Part shown: positions 1 to 9,728 of the stretch, in pieces
How the letters are laid out: each line of letters opens with the position of its first letter
Numbering within the stretch: position 1 is the first letter of the stretch
DNA from: Mycobacterium barrassiae
Lineage (GTDB): Bacteria; Actinomycetota; Actinomycetes; Mycobacteriales; Mycobacteriaceae
Length of the DNA stretch: 64,000 nt
Reading direction: 5' to 3'
Assembly (NCBI RefSeq): GCF_025822765.1
Contig: NZ_JACKUK010000029.1
Coordinates: forward strand, 310,001-374,000
Translations under genes and position numbers: made by a program
The notes under the pieces: generated by a model
Database searches by the model: none
What the model saw: only the letters and a program-made list of their open reading frames with translations
What the model was told of the DNA's origin: nothing

Positions 1-1241
1 TCGATGTAGTACAGGCTTTCGCCGTACCGCGGGTCGGGCGATTGCAGGCGGATGTATTTGCCTCCGTCGAGGTAAACGGTTGCGTCGCCGCCGATTTGGT
101 GGATCCCCGAATTCATCGCCGACGGTGCGATCGGCAGATGACGTCCGGCGATGACCGTCGTTTTCGGGGCCTGGTCGCCGGGTTCACGCTGCCACGCCCA
201 GCACAGGACGGGGGCGTCCTCACGCGCCTGGATGGTCAACGGCTGATCTGGTAGCGGTGAGACGAACACCTGCTCGGTGATTCTGGCGACGGTGCTGGAC
301 TCGACAGTGGGTGGAGTGACCAGGCCGAAGGAATTGGTGGCACGCAACGCCGCCGCGGTGGTGTCGTTGATCCGCGCCACCCCGTCGGCCAGAACGACGA
401 AGTGTTGGTCTCCGTCCTCCGTCAGGGCCTTGAATACCGCGCCGATGACCAGGTTCGTCGGCAGGCCAACGGTATTCGGCTCACCGTAGCGGGGGATTGC
501 GGGCAGTCGCCAAGGCCCGGCGTTTGGCAGGGCGTTGAACAGTCCCTCCGAGATCGGGGACGCCTTTGAGGTCACGGGTATGCCCACCGCCGAGGTCAGC
601 GCGCGGTCGGCGAGGTCGATGTCGTGCCGCCCCGTCTCGGTCACCAGCCAGGTGTCGTTCTCGAAGCTCACCAATACACCCTGTTCAGGGCGTATCGGGC
701 CGACGGAGGCGTCCGGCAGTAGCGGCTGCGCGATCACCGCCGTGTCGACGGCGGGGGCGACACTCTCGGGCTTGGTCACGGTGTCGCACAGCGTCCACAT
801 CGAGTTGGCGCCGCCGACCGGTGTGGCGTAGGGCGCACCTGGAATGCCGAGCGGTTGCCCCTTGGCCAGCCGGTTCAGCTCGTCGGATTTCACGGCGACC
901 GGAGTGCCCGCGTTCCCGAGGATCAGGCGTGCGGACGTCAGGTTGTAGACGGGTCGCAGCTGGTCCGCGCCGGGGATCACGACATAGAGCTGGTTGGTGG
1001 TGCGGTCAACGAGAAGTGAGTCACTACCGCGCTTTCCGAGCGGCTTGAAATAGGCCAGCAGGGCCGCACCCAGGCAGACCAGCACGGCGATGACGACGCC
1101 TGCCGACACTGCGCGGCTGTAGAACTGCAGTGGGTCGTCGAACATCCGGGTGTCGCGACGGACGATCGCGTGCTCGACCCTGCGCAGCAGAAACCGCCAG
1201 CCACTGACCTGCACCTTGGTGGTTAGCCGGAAGTTGGACAT
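1..1241 (-). CDS. eccB1: ESX-1 type VII secretion core protein EccB1 (partial, 3' end beyond left edge)
   Basis: EccB is a core subunit of the type VII secretion complex in the inner membrane, with a large periplasmic domain. Reading leftward from an ATG, the product begins [20 protein letters not shown], then has one membrane segment at about residues 45-65 and the periplasmic signatures [12 protein letters not shown] and [13 protein letters not shown]. These resemble M. tuberculosis EccB1 (Rv3869) far more than my memory of EccB3. About 413 codons are present; the family is about 480 residues, so the C-terminus lies outside the window. The frame was checked at three points (start, near 671, near 50) and stays open. 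It starts 2 nt after the eccA1 stop, so it is in the same operon. Confidence 0.93.
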   Translation of the reverse strand, partial: MSNFRLTTKVQVSGWRFLLRRVEHAIVRRDTRMFDDPLQFYSRAVSAGVVIAVLVCLGAALLAYFKPLGKRGSDSLLVDRTTNQLYVVIPGADQLRPVYNLTSARLILGNAGTPVAVKSDELNRLAKGQPLGIPGAPYATPVGGANSMWTLCDTVTKPESVAPAVDTAVIAQPLLPDASVGPIRPEQGVLVSFENDTWLVTETGRHDIDLADRALTSAVGIPVTSKASPISEGLFNALPNAGPWRLPAIPRYGEPNTVGLPTNLVIGAVFKALTEDGDQHFVVLADGVARINDTTAAALRATNSFGLVTPPTVESSTVARITEQVFVSPLPDQPLTIQAREDAPVLCWAWQREPGDQAPKTTVIAGRHLPIAPSAMNSGIHQIGGDATVYLDGGKYIRLQSPDPRYGESLYYI

Positions 1242-1243
1242 GG

Positions 1244-2965
1244 TTACTCGCCGATGCTCAGCCGGTTGTGCACAGCAGTGATTGCCGCTGCCATGTCATC
1301 GCCGTTGATCTCACTGAGCTGCTCGACGTCGAGGCTGTCGAAGTCCGCAGCCCTGGCCAGCCGCATGTCTCGGTTTTGCTCACCGGCCTCCACCAGTTGG
1401 CGGGCATACCGGCCATTGCCGGCGATGTCCAACGCAGGCTTGCCGTTCAACGCCCGCTCGCTCAGCAGCGTCGCCGCTTCGAGCACCCGCTTGGCGGCTT
1501 CGTCATCCATCGTCGAATCGTTGCCCTGCGCAATTACTTTGGCGATATCGACGATCTCGTCGGGCAGGTAGGAGTCGAATTCGATCCGGGTGGCGAAGCG
1601 CGAGCGCAGACCGTCGTTGGATTCGAGCAGCCGATCGATGTCGGAGCTGTAGCCTGCGATGATCACGACGAGGCGGTCGCGATCGTTCTCCATGCGGGCG
1701 AGCAGCGTGTCCAACGCCTCGGTACCGAACGGGTCCGCACGACCGTCGCGCTCCTGCACCAGGGTGTACGCCTCGTCGATGAACAGCACGCCGCCGACAG
1801 CCCGGTCGATGGTCCGGCTGGTTTTCACCGCCGACTGACCTTCGTACTCGGCGACGAAATCCTTGCGTGACGATTCGACCAGCCTGGGTTCGCTGATGAC
1901 GCCGAGCCCCGTGAGGATGTTGGCCACGATGCGCGCGATCGTCGTCTTACCGGTGCCTGGCGGGCCGGCGAAAATCATGTGCTTGGACGTCTGCGCCACC
2001 TTCATGCCGCGCGCCGCGCGGACCCTCGCCATTTGCGTGGCCGCCCGGTACGCCTCTATCTGTTCCTTGACGCGGGCCAGGCCGATCTGGCGGTCCAGCT
2101 CGGCTTGCGCCTCGGCGAGCAGCCGCTCGCGGCCCGAGTTGTCCGCCTCCACACTCGCGACGTCCCACGGGTCCCTACGGGAGGCGATCTTCTCGGCGCT
2201 GGTGGTCGCTATCCGATAGGTCGGATCCTTGAGTGCAGTAGCGACTTTGGGTGATGGGTGGGTGGCCTGTAACCATTCGAGGAGCGCGACCGCTGCTTCC
2301 TCATTGCCTTGCCCACGTCGCGTCATCGCGAGGTACCACGCGATCGCTGGTGCACATGCCTCCCCGGCCGGCGACGCGTTCGTCTCGGTCAACCGGCGTT
2401 CGGCCTCCGTGAACAGGCCGAGGTTGGCGGCAGCCACCCCATGTGCGACACCCGCCGCGGCGGCCAAGAACTTGTCGGGCCACCCGGCGGCACCCTTGAC
2501 CTCGTCGATGACGTCGGTCCAACGCTCCGCCGCCCCGTAGATCACCGCTTTGACCCAAGACACCAGATGCTCTGCGCCAGTTGCGGGAACGTCGTCCAGG
2601 GCCTCCATGGCATCGGTGTAGTTGCCGACCGCGGCCTCGTGCACGGCGAAGCCCATTGTGATGGCCAGGGGTGAGTTGATCGGGTAGGTGATGTCGCCGA
2701 ATTGACCTCCGATCGGAACCCGGGCGCTGATGCTGTTCATCGAGATTTCGGCGGAGCCGGCTAGCTGTCCGAAATTAGCGCGCGAATACCACGCGCGGAA
2801 CAACGTGACTCGGTCGGTGTCGCCGCATCGGATTCGTCCCACCCAGGCGTCACAAGCGGTTTCGTCCATGGACGTGATTTCGGAGAAGAGTTCGAACGAG
2901 CGCGCCGGGGAGCTTGGCAGCATTCCGACCGCGCTCCCGAAGAGGCTGGTGAGGTGATCAGACAT
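1244..2965 (-). CDS. eccA1: ESX-1 AAA+ ATPase EccA1
   Basis: Cytosolic AAA+ ATPase of the CbxX/CfqX type that supports ESX-1 secretion. The N-terminal ~280 residues form the TPR-like EccA domain. The ATPase domain has Walker A GPPGTGKT at residues 334-341 and Walker B LFIDEAY at 394-400. I chose the ATG giving [11 protein letters not shown] because it yields 573 residues, the length of M. tuberculosis EccA1 (Rv3868). A longer in-frame extension would run into espH and looks unlike the family. The start overlaps the espH stop by 8 nt, so translation is probably coupled. In the pathway EccA1 is thought to work with the EspG chaperone on PE/PPE and Esp substrates. Confidence 0.95.
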   Translation of the reverse strand: MSDHLTSLFGSAVGMLPSSPARSFELFSEITSMDETACDAWVGRIRCGDTDRVTLFRAWYSRANFGQLAGSAEISMNSISARVPIGGQFGDITYPINSPLAITMGFAVHEAAVGNYTDAMEALDDVPATGAEHLVSWVKAVIYGAAERWTDVIDEVKGAAGWPDKFLAAAAGVAHGVAAANLGLFTEAERRLTETNASPAGEACAPAIAWYLAMTRRGQGNEEAAVALLEWLQATHPSPKVATALKDPTYRIATTSAEKIASRRDPWDVASVEADNSGRERLLAEAQAELDRQIGLARVKEQIEAYRAATQMARVRAARGMKVAQTSKHMIFAGPPGTGKTTIARIVANILTGLGVISEPRLVESSRKDFVAEYEGQSAVKTSRTIDRAVGGVLFIDEAYTLVQERDGRADPFGTEALDTLLARMENDRDRLVVIIAGYSSDIDRLLESNDGLRSRFATRIEFDSYLPDEIVDIAKVIAQGNDSTMDDEAAKRVLEAATLLSERALNGKPALDIAGNGRYARQLVEAGEQNRDMRLARAADFDSLDVEQLSEINGDDMAAAITAVHNRLSIGE

Positions 2966-3404
2966 GATCGCCCGAATACCTCGTCGCGAAGATGTGTGCG
3001 CGCGCTGTTCGGGCCTCTTCCGGTGTCGGCAGGTCCAGGTCTCGGGTGAGGAAGTCGCGGGTGGCGGCATCGTCGTGCCCCTGTTCGCGCATACCGTCGA
3101 GCATGAACATGTACTGAGCCGACTTCGCCTCCTGTGTCGCCAGTCCTGCGATGACCACGATCTCGTCCGCGAGCTCCTGTTCCGTCATCTCGGTGACGCG
3201 CGACGACAGTTCGATTCGTTTGACCCGACCGTCCATGAAGACCGTAACCGCCACGGTGCCAGGCGGATTGGTCACGGTGAACACCTGCACCGACGGGTTG
3301 TCATCCGGACGATCAGCCGGATGCGAAAAGTCGAGTGCGGCCAGGTCGTCGCGCTCGCCGTGGACGAGCGGTGGCTTCTCAGTCGCCGTGTCGTGGTTGC
3401 TCAC
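2958..3404 (-). CDS. espH: ESX-1 secretion-associated protein EspH (DUF2694-like)
   Basis: Small cytosolic protein matching M. tuberculosis EspH (Rv3867). Shared blocks include FTVTNPPGTVAVTVFMDGR, a QELADEIVVIAGLA-like helix and a terminal PTPEEARTARAHIFATRY. At 148 residues it is shorter than the ~183-residue M. tuberculosis protein, mainly in the acidic N-terminal region. It starts with GTG, and the GTGA overlap with the espG1 stop indicates translational coupling. Its exact biochemical role is not known; the position between espG1 and eccA1 is conserved in ESX-1 loci. Confidence 0.88.
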   Translation of the reverse strand: MSNHDTATEKPPLVHGERDDLAALDFSHPADRPDDNPSVQVFTVTNPPGTVAVTVFMDGRVKRIELSSRVTEMTEQELADEIVVIAGLATQEAKSAQYMFMLDGMREQGHDDAATRDFLTRDLDLPTPEEARTARAHIFATRYSGDHV

Positions 3405-4243
3405 TGCGGTGATGCCTTCTGGTCAAACCACGTGCCCGAGGGGAGGAACCCGATCAGGCCGTCGAGTGCGCGCTGAAGGTTCTCCGGAGTACCTGGCAGA
3501 AAGCTGCCGTACAGCTCGCCGTTCACGCGGCGAGGTATCGACACGATCCGCCCGTGGCGGGAATCGAGCACCCCTGCCGCGACGTCGGCTTGCGTGAACG
3601 TGCCGCCCGGATGCCGCTCGGCGGCAACGATTTCGACCCAGCTCGCAGGGTCGCTGATGATGTCGGCATAGGCACGCGCCGAGCTGGGTGCGACACCGTA
3701 CTTCAGCAGTTGATCCGCGTCGCGGCATTTCGCCAACTGGTCGGCGACACCCGTCAGTGGTTCCACATCAGCAGGGCTGTTGGTTCCCAGCACGGTGGTC
3801 ACCATGCCTGCCAACCCGACTTGCGGTGCGACGCGCTGCAGCACCAGCATGTCGCCGTCGCGTGCGGCGACCACATGACGATTGCCCTTCCGGCACACTA
3901 CGAATCGGATCATCTTGCCGCCGACATCGCGCCGCCACCAGCGGGCCTCCAGAGTTCGGTCGGGCCGGCTGAGGGTATCGACCATCGCGGCGACCTCCGC
4001 GTGGGGCTGACCGAAAACATCCAGCACTCCCTGCGCCGTCAGATCCCGCGCCACCTGTTCCCAGACGATGTCGCGCAGTTCCGGCTGGGGGATGTTGAGG
4101 CGGATGCCAAGAGCGGTCGGAAACTCCGCCTGGCCCAAGCGATCTGCGATGACGAGCATCCCGTCGATCGTGACCTCGACGCCGACGACATCATCGATGT
4201 GCGCCGCGTCGGGCCGCGCAGTTTGTGTCATGCCTATCGTCAT
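3401..4243 (-). CDS. espG1: ESX-1 secretion-specific chaperone EspG1
   Basis: EspG proteins are cytosolic chaperones that bind cognate PE/PPE heterodimers. The 280-residue product carries the EspG1 signatures VVGVEVTIDGMLVIADRL, WWRRDVGGKMIRFVVCR and a C-terminal GELYGSFLPGTPENLQRALDG, close to M. tuberculosis Rv3866 (~283 residues). Its ATG overlaps the espF stop as ATGA. A second in-frame ATG four codons in (MTQTARP) is an alternative start. The order espF-espG1-espH-eccA1-eccB1 is that of the 5' part of ESX-1, supporting assignment to ESX-1 rather than another ESX locus. Confidence 0.93.
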   Translation of the reverse strand: MTIGMTQTARPDAAHIDDVVGVEVTIDGMLVIADRLGQAEFPTALGIRLNIPQPELRDIVWEQVARDLTAQGVLDVFGQPHAEVAAMVDTLSRPDRTLEARWWRRDVGGKMIRFVVCRKGNRHVVAARDGDMLVLQRVAPQVGLAGMVTTVLGTNSPADVEPLTGVADQLAKCRDADQLLKYGVAPSSARAYADIISDPASWVEIVAAERHPGGTFTQADVAAGVLDSRHGRIVSIPRRVNGELYGSFLPGTPENLQRALDGLIGFLPSGTWFDQKASPQ

Positions 4244-4560
4244 GCCGGTCGCACCTGCCCCTCCAGTGCTTGACCCACCGCGTCATCCGTCTCGTCGTAG
4301 CAGTTGGCTGCGTGCGCCAACGTGTGTCCGAGTCGATCGGAGGCGGCCGCCATGGCGGTTGCGGCGCCGTGTCGCGCCGAGATGGTCTCTACAAGCGCAT
4401 CGACGACCGCCGCCGCGACGCTGCCGTGGGTGTTGCGCACCGCGGTGTCGACGCCCTCGAACGCAAGAGTCGCGGACCTGATCTCGGCGGCGACTCGAAT
4501 CTGCCGGGCGGTCAGCTCGCCGAGATGCGTCGTGGTGACGCGCAAATCCTCACCCGACAT
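4240..4560 (-). CDS. espF: EspF-like ESX-1 secretion-associated protein (EspC/EspF family)
   Basis: A 106-residue, mostly helical, Ala-rich protein lacking a signal peptide. The central pattern THGSVAAAVVDALVE and the tail HAANCYDETDDAVGQAL fit the T7SS ESX-1 EspC/EspF family (PF10824-like), whose members are small WXG100-like secreted proteins. Length and position directly before espG1 match M. tuberculosis Rv3865 (EspF, ~103 residues). Sequence similarity is modest, so the symbol rests partly on synteny. The M. tuberculosis upstream partner espE is absent here; the preceding gene is the Rv0051-like transferase. Confidence 0.75.
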   Translation of the reverse strand: MSGEDLRVTTTHLGELTARQIRVAAEIRSATLAFEGVDTAVRNTHGSVAAAVVDALVETISARHGAATAMAAASDRLGHTLAHAANCYDETDDAVGQALEGQVRPA

Positions 4561-5004
4561 GGACCGCTACTTCGGTGCTGTCCAGCCCATACTCTCGCAA
4601 GCTCACGTCGATGAACTCGCCGGCGATCGTCGTTGCTCACCGACCTGCGGCTCTTTGCCAGGAAGCACGCGCATGCTGTTGGTCCCCCTCTGCCTTCCCC
4701 TTGGCTCGGTCGACACTATCAGCGGTTCAACCCCACCCATGTCACTAATTTTTCGACCCGCTCGGACCAGGTCATCCGCCGATACAGCAATTGACGTGTG
4801 CGTCGATAGTCGCTAGTCCAGCCAATTGTGCGGGTGCTCAGCAAATCATCTACATCGCTACGACAGTCGTGCAGCCGTCATGACTTCACACCTGTCTCAG
4901 GGGCAACATTCGCGGAGGAACGAGCCGCTCAGGCGGCTCTCCGGTGGCACGCAAGATGTCGGGGCTTCGACGCCTTTGCGCAACACCGTGTTTGCCAGCC
5001 AGGT
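4561..5004. other. Gene-free spacer between the ESX-1 operon and the GT87-like gene
   Basis: No convincing coding sequence on either strand: the short open frames lack family-like residues and ribosome binding sites. The stretch should contain the promoter of the leftward espF-eccB1 operon. It also holds a perfect 7-bp hairpin at 4922-4939. I could not assign an EspR or PhoP site by eye. Confidence 0.6.
4922..4939. terminator. Perfect hairpin GAGCCGC-TCAG-GCGGCTC
   Basis: Seven-bp GC-rich stem with a 4-nt loop, downstream of the leftward GT87-like gene and upstream of espF. There is no U-tract, which is common for mycobacterial terminators. It could help insulate the ESX-1 operon from transcription arriving from ponA1. 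Confidence 0.4.
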
Positions 5005-5053
5005 GATTTGTGTGCACTCGGGAGCGGTGAGCGCTCCTAAATGCACACAAGTC
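5005..5053. repeat. Intergenic palindrome, copy 1 (terminator-like)
   Basis: A 49-nt imperfect palindrome lies immediately downstream of the GT87-like gene stop. The outer stem is GATTTGTGTGCA/TGCACACAAGTC with one G-T wobble; the inner stem is GGAGCG/CGCTCC with loop GTGAG. A close copy lies at 20164-20212, also at gene ends. Location and structure suggest a bidirectional terminator or a dispersed palindromic repeat. Confidence 0.75.
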
Positions 5054-5054
5054 G

Positions 5055-6710
5055 CTAGGACTGGCTCACCAATTCGCGTTCTTCCGGTGGGGCGCTGATA
5101 CGGGTCCTGTCCTTGTCCGGGCGCAGCCAGTCGGGCAGCCATCGCGGCGGGGCGTCAGGGGCGCCGTCGAAGACTCCGCCGGCGGGATCGTCGACTTCTC
5201 CGCGGCACCGGACCAGATCCTTCTCGGGGCGGTAGATCTGGTGAATCACCAACGCACACAGCCCAACCACAGCGATATCGCGCAGCAGCACCATGACGGT
5301 GAACGGCTGCTCGGGCAGGCCCTTGTTCTGCTCGCCGTAGAGGTACAGCATCCGCGGGATCCACACCAGCGCGTCGATCGTCATCCACGCCAGCAGGATC
5401 CGTCGGTGCGGCAGCGCAAGCACCGCCAGCGGCACCAACCACAGCGAGAACTGCGGGCTCCACACCTTGTTGGTCAACAAGAATGCCGCGACGACGAGGA
5501 ACGCGATCTGTGCCACCCGCGGCCGCTGCTTGGCCGTCAGCGCGATGTAAGCGATTGCGATGCAACACGATACGAACAGCACCGCCGTCACAGTGTTGAG
5601 CACCATCGGTGGCTGCCAGAATCCCAGATCGGGATCGAAGCCCCGCCAGCCGGTGAACGACTTGATCACGTTGTAGATCGAGTCCATGTCGTCACCGCGA
5701 CGGGTGTTGAGCCGGAAGAACTCCGACCACCCGCGCGGGAACAGCACCATGATCGGCAGGTTCACCACCAGCCACGTCACCACCACGGCAAGCGCCGTCT
5801 TGCCCACCTCGCGCACCTTGCCGGTGCGCACCGCCAACACCAGCAGCGGGGCCAACAGCAGCAGCGGATACAGCTTGGCCGCCACCCCGATACCGATGAG
5901 CATGCCCGCCAGCACCGGTTTTCGCCGGGCCCATGCCAACAGCGCGCCGGTGGCGAAAGCCGTTGCGAGCGCGTCGAAGTTGGTGAAGATCTGGAAGATC
6001 ACGATCGGTGACGCCGCCACCAGGGCGGCATCCCAAACCCGACGCTGGCCGGCCAGCATGGAGGTGGCCCACACCGTCACCAGCCACGCCAGCGCCAACC
6101 CGAACGCGGCGATGTTGAAGAACATCACCACCTCGGCGATGATCGGCAGCGACACCAGCTTCGACAACGCGGTGTACGACTTGGCCAGCGCCATCGACGA
6201 GTACTGGTAGAGGCCCGTCAACACCGGATACTCCATGTACCGCACCGCGATGTTGCCATCGAACTGGATGCGCGGCTTGCCTTCGGAGTCCTTCTCGATC
6301 CAGCTGGACTTGTACGGGAACTTGCCGAGATTCAACAGTTCGGCGGTGAACAGCGGAACCGTGTCGGAGTAGCAGAACTCGTAGTAGGCCCGCTGGTTGT
6401 CCCAGTTGGCGACCCGCTGGTCCGGCGGACCCGTGCCGGTGGTCTGCAGGCACGCCGCCTTGGTCGAGTACCCGAGCGCGAGGAATACCAGCGCGATCAG
6501 GAGCATCGCGCGCAGCGGGGTGAAGAACCGTTGCCTTCCGATCAGCGCGTGCTTGCCGACCGGCCCGCCGATGACTCCAGACAGCGCGGCGCCGAGCGAG
6601 TCGGTGCGGCTGGGGAAGTCGCGGTTGTCCAGGCTTCGGGTATCGCGCGCAAGCGTCGTCGGCGAGACCGTGTCCGGCTCGCCTGCTTCGCGCTCTGTGC
6701 CGTCGGTCAC
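5055..6710 (-). CDS. GT87-like (DUF2029) polyprenol-phosphate mannosyltransferase-type membrane protein
   Basis: Polytopic membrane protein of 551 residues, homologous in position and sequence to M. tuberculosis Rv0051 (~560 residues). After a hydrophilic N-terminus it shows many hydrophobic segments, starting with RAMLLIALVFLALGYST. It has GT-C/GT87 features, including conserved aromatic/acidic loops such as NFDALATAFATGALLAWARRK and KLYPLLLLAPLLVLAVRT. Family members use polyprenol-phosphate sugars to build cell-envelope glycans; the acceptor here is unknown. The GTG start (VTDGTEREAGE) forms a GTGA overlap with the ponA1 stop, so the two are co-translated, and a cell-wall role fits that pairing. 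Longer in-frame starts would lie inside ponA1. Confidence 0.85.
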   Translation of the reverse strand: MTDGTEREAGEPDTVSPTTLARDTRSLDNRDFPSRTDSLGAALSGVIGGPVGKHALIGRQRFFTPLRAMLLIALVFLALGYSTKAACLQTTGTGPPDQRVANWDNQRAYYEFCYSDTVPLFTAELLNLGKFPYKSSWIEKDSEGKPRIQFDGNIAVRYMEYPVLTGLYQYSSMALAKSYTALSKLVSLPIIAEVVMFFNIAAFGLALAWLVTVWATSMLAGQRRVWDAALVAASPIVIFQIFTNFDALATAFATGALLAWARRKPVLAGMLIGIGVAAKLYPLLLLAPLLVLAVRTGKVREVGKTALAVVVTWLVVNLPIMVLFPRGWSEFFRLNTRRGDDMDSIYNVIKSFTGWRGFDPDLGFWQPPMVLNTVTAVLFVSCCIAIAYIALTAKQRPRVAQIAFLVVAAFLLTNKVWSPQFSLWLVPLAVLALPHRRILLAWMTIDALVWIPRMLYLYGEQNKGLPEQPFTVMVLLRDIAVVGLCALVIHQIYRPEKDLVRCRGEVDDPAGGVFDGAPDAPPRWLPDWLRPDKDRTRISAPPEERELVSQS

Positions 6711-9145
6711 GGAGGCGGCGGCGGGGCGCCGGGCGCGACGGGCTCGGGCGGCGGACCCGGAGCGGGTGCACCAGGCACCGGCGGCGGGCCAACAGGCACC
6801 GTCGTCGGCGGGCCCCACGGGATCGTGACCCCGGGCGCCAGCTCGATCGTCGGCTGGATCACGGTGGTCGACGGCGGTGGCGGAACATCCGACGGCTCGG
6901 TCGATGGGGGCGGCGGCGGAGCCTGCGGGACCCCCGCATAGCCGCCGATCTCTTCGGGCTTGGGGAACGACTCGTTCTCGGTGTCCTCGAGCGCACCGTC
7001 CATCGTCGCTTTCCAGATGTCCGACGGCAGGCCCGAACCGTACACCGGCGAACCCCATTTGTTCTCAAGCGGTTTCGTGCCCTCGGTGGTGCCGACCCAG
7101 ACCGCCGTCGACAAGGACGGCGTGAAGCCAACCATCCACGCGTCACGGTTGGCGCCGGTGTCGCCCAGCTGATTGGTGCCCGTCTTCGCCCCCGACGGGC
7201 GCCCGCCAGCCAGCGCGTGACCGTTCGAGTACGCGGCGATGGGCTGCATGGCGGCGATGACGTTGTCGGCGACCTTCTTGTCGATGCGCTGCTCGCCCTG
7301 GTCGTCCTGCTGCGAGGCGTCGAACAGCACCTCGCCCTGCGCGTTGACGACCTTCTGCACGAAGTGAGGCTTGTGGTAGACGCCCGACGCCGCGATGGTC
7401 GCGTAGGCCGACGCCATGTCGATGACCCGGCTCTGGTACTGGCCCAACACGATTCCGTTGTTCGGCGGTCCGCCCTTGCCGTCCTCGGACAGCGTGTGCT
7501 CGACACCGGGGAAGCTCTCGGCGATACCGGCCGCGTGCGCGGCCTTGGCCACGTCCTCGGGTCCGTTCTCCAGCTTGAGCATCAGCCGGTAGTAGCTGGT
7601 GTTCAGCGAGCGCTTCAGCGCCTCGGCGATGTTGCAGGTGCCGCAGCCGCCGCCTTCGACGTTGTTGATGGTGATGCCGTTCAGCTGCACCGGTGAGCTG
7701 TCCACCTGCGTGCCAAGGCCCATGCCCTGCTCCAGCGCCGCGATCAACGCGAACACCTTGAACGACGATCCGGTCGGCAGCCCCGCTTGAGCGAAGTCGA
7801 ATCCGTTGGCGTCGGTGCCGCCGTAATACGCCTCGACGCCACCGGTCTTCGGGTTGATCGACACGATCGCGGTGCGCATGTCGGGGTCTTGTCCCTCGAG
7901 ATACTCGGCCGCGGCTTCCTCGGCGGCCCGCTGCGCCTGCGGGTTGATGGTCGTGGTGATCTGCAGACCCTCGGTGTTCAGCGTCTGCTCATTGATGTCG
8001 AAGAGCTCGAGCAGTTCCTTCTGCACCTGCCGCTCGATCAGACCGTTGGGGCCCGTCGTCTGGTTCTGCGAGCGTGCCAACTCGGGCGGCACCGTCTGCG
8101 GGAACACCTGCTCCGCACGTTCACTCTGCGACAGTGCCCCGATCTCCACCATGCCGTCGAGCACCCAGTTCCAGCGCCGCTCCGCACCCTCGGGGTTGAC
8201 GGCCGGATCCAGCCCCGACGGCTGCTGGATGAGCGCGGCCAGCAGGGCGCCCTCGGAGACGTTGAGCTGTTCGACAGGTTTGTTGAAGTACGCCTTCGAC
8301 GCCGCGGCGACTCCGTAGGAGCCGCGCCCGAAGTAGATGATGTTCAGATACGACTGCAGCACTTGGTCTTTGGACCACTGGCCGGCCATCTTCGTCGAGA
8401 TGACCAGCTCCTTGGCTTTTCGGATCAGGCCGCCGATGCCCGAGCGTTCGGAGCCCACCAGCGCGTTCTTGACGTACTGCTGGGTGATCGTGGACCCACC
8501 CTGCAGGTCGCCGCCGAACAGGTTGTTCTTGATGGCCCTGATGAAGCCGGTGAACGAGAACCCCGGGTTGCTGTAGAAGTCCCGGTCTTCGGCCGCCATC
8601 ACCGCGTTGCGCACCTGCACGGGGATCTGGTCGATGTTGACGTCGACGCGGTTGCCTTCCGGCGGAACGATTTTCGCCAGCTCGCTGCCGTCGCTGGCCA
8701 GGATCGTCGACACCTGGTTGGTGCGGATGTCGCCCGGCTTGGGCACGTCGACGATCATGTAGGCCATCGCAAAAGTGATGATCGGCAGCACGATCATCGC
8801 GACCACCGCCACGACGAGCCCGCGCCGGACCCACTTCCAATTGATCTGCGGCCCCTGGCCCGGAGGCCTGCGCGGGCGTTCCGGCGGTCCGCCGCCACCA
8901 GGAGGACGACGCGGCGGTGGGGGCGGAGGAGGCGCCTGCTTGGGCGCCGGAGTGCCGTCGAGTGCGGCCTTCACCACGTCGATGGGATCGCGATACTGCG
9001 GCGGCGCCGCTCCGCGCACCGGCGGCAGGATGGTCGTGTGCCTGTCGTCGGGCGGCAGGCTGCGGGCGCGGGGCGCTGCGGGCGCGTCCATCTGCTGGCG
9101 GGCGCGTCCGGCGTCCGCAGAATGCTTGGGTTCGGAGTCGCTCAC
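6707..9145 (-). CDS. ponA1: Bifunctional penicillin-binding protein PonA1 (transglycosylase/transpeptidase)
   Basis: Class A PBP that polymerises and cross-links peptidoglycan at the inner membrane. From the chosen GTG the protein is 812 residues. It has a Pro-rich cytosolic N-terminus and a membrane segment at about 108-132. The GT51 domain has its catalytic Glu in AAEDRDFYSNPG (about 186). The transpeptidase motifs are SSFK (S460-K463), SLN (513-515) and KTGT (from K654). A Pro-rich tail follows the catalytic domain (PQAPPPPPSTEPSD and on). The GTG (VSDSEPKHS) has an AGG-type RBS; another GTG four codons upstream is possible. The short form originally annotated in M. tuberculosis would start inside the membrane segment. 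It lies downstream of the DUF5318 gene and overlaps the GT87-like gene. Confidence 0.95.
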   Translation of the reverse strand: MSDSEPKHSADAGRARQQMDAPAAPRARSLPPDDRHTTILPPVRGAAPPQYRDPIDVVKAALDGTPAPKQAPPPPPPPRRPPGGGGPPERPRRPPGQGPQINWKWVRRGLVVAVVAMIVLPIITFAMAYMIVDVPKPGDIRTNQVSTILASDGSELAKIVPPEGNRVDVNIDQIPVQVRNAVMAAEDRDFYSNPGFSFTGFIRAIKNNLFGGDLQGGSTITQQYVKNALVGSERSGIGGLIRKAKELVISTKMAGQWSKDQVLQSYLNIIYFGRGSYGVAAASKAYFNKPVEQLNVSEGALLAALIQQPSGLDPAVNPEGAERRWNWVLDGMVEIGALSQSERAEQVFPQTVPPELARSQNQTTGPNGLIERQVQKELLELFDINEQTLNTEGLQITTTINPQAQRAAEEAAAEYLEGQDPDMRTAIVSINPKTGGVEAYYGGTDANGFDFAQAGLPTGSSFKVFALIAALEQGMGLGTQVDSSPVQLNGITINNVEGGGCGTCNIAEALKRSLNTSYYRLMLKLENGPEDVAKAAHAAGIAESFPGVEHTLSEDGKGGPPNNGIVLGQYQSRVIDMASAYATIAASGVYHKPHFVQKVVNAQGEVLFDASQQDDQGEQRIDKKVADNVIAAMQPIAAYSNGHALAGGRPSGAKTGTNQLGDTGANRDAWMVGFTPSLSTAVWVGTTEGTKPLENKWGSPVYGSGLPSDIWKATMDGALEDTENESFPKPEEIGGYAGVPQAPPPPPSTEPSDVPPPPSTTVIQPTIELAPGVTIPWGPPTTVPVGPPPVPGAPAPGPPPEPVAPGAPPPPP

Positions 9146-9203
9146 ACCATCAGCCACCTGCCCCCTACGGGCGTCATTGGCTGACCGGTCGTGGCGTCCT
9201 TCG

Positions 9204-9638
9204 CTATTCACTGGCCGTGCGCGCACGACTGCGCGCGGTCTGAGTACGCCTCGGCGTCCGCGACCCCTTCGGTGGCGGCACGGCACCAAGCACGTACGAC
9301 TTGACCAAGTGATTCCAGCTGCAGGTTCGGCATACCTCCACCACGTGTACGGAGAACTCGTCGTAGCGGGTTGCCAGCAGGACCAACTCCTCGGCGGTGC
9401 GCGCCGATCCGGACACGGCGCCCAGGTGGTCACCGAACACCCACGACACCAGGGTGAGCTGCTCCTTGCGGCAGATCGGGCACGTCACCGAACTGGGCTT
9501 CCCGTGGAACTTCGCGGCGCGCAGCAGGTAGGGGTTGGCGTCACAGACCTCCGAGACGCCTGTGCGCCCCGAGTAGACCTCCGCCAGCAGGGACCGTCGC
9601 CGAAGCGCGTAGTCCACCACCTGTCGCTGCAACCGCAC
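9204..9638 (-). CDS. DUF5318 zinc-ribbon-like protein (Rv0049 type)
   Basis: Conserved actinobacterial protein of 144 residues. Two CxxC pairs, CPIC and CRTC, suggest a zinc ribbon. The sequence LQRQVVDYALRRRSLLAEVY and the block EQLTLVSWVFGDHLGAVSGSA closely match M. tuberculosis Rv0049. The C-terminus is basic. I chose the GTG giving VRLQRQVVDY because similarity begins there and a TACTCT hexamer lies 7 nt upstream, implying a leaderless start. It directly precedes ponA1 on the same strand. Function is unknown; conservation next to ponA1 hints at an envelope or regulatory role. Confidence 0.88.
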   Translation of the reverse strand: MRLQRQVVDYALRRRSLLAEVYSGRTGVSEVCDANPYLLRAAKFHGKPSSVTCPICRKEQLTLVSWVFGDHLGAVSGSARTAEELVLLATRYDEFSVHVVEVCRTCSWNHLVKSYVLGAVPPPKGSRTPRRTQTARSRARTASE

Positions 9639-9645
9639 GGAGACC

Positions 9646-9651
9646 AGAGTA
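9646..9651 (-). promoter_or_regulatory. Predicted -10 element (TACTCT) for the DUF5318-ponA1 unit
   Basis: TANNNT hexamer 7 nt before the GTG, placing the expected transcription start at or next to the start codon (leaderless). It is divergent from the -10 at 9729-9734, about 80 bp away. Confidence 0.5.
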
Positions 9652-9728
9652 CGTCGGCCACCGGACAGCGGAGGCGCGACGCCGCCGACGTCGTCTCCCC
9701 ATACACGGTGACCAGCGCGGCAGACATT

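Noticed and set aside
4826-5098. Possible small gene(s) in the spacer between espF and the GT87-like gene
   Set aside because: Overlapping short frames on both strands, no ribosome site, no recognisable family, and they run through the palindrome.
7787-9184. 465-codon open frame opposite ponA1
   Set aside because: Antisense shadow of the PBP gene; no start site or motif.
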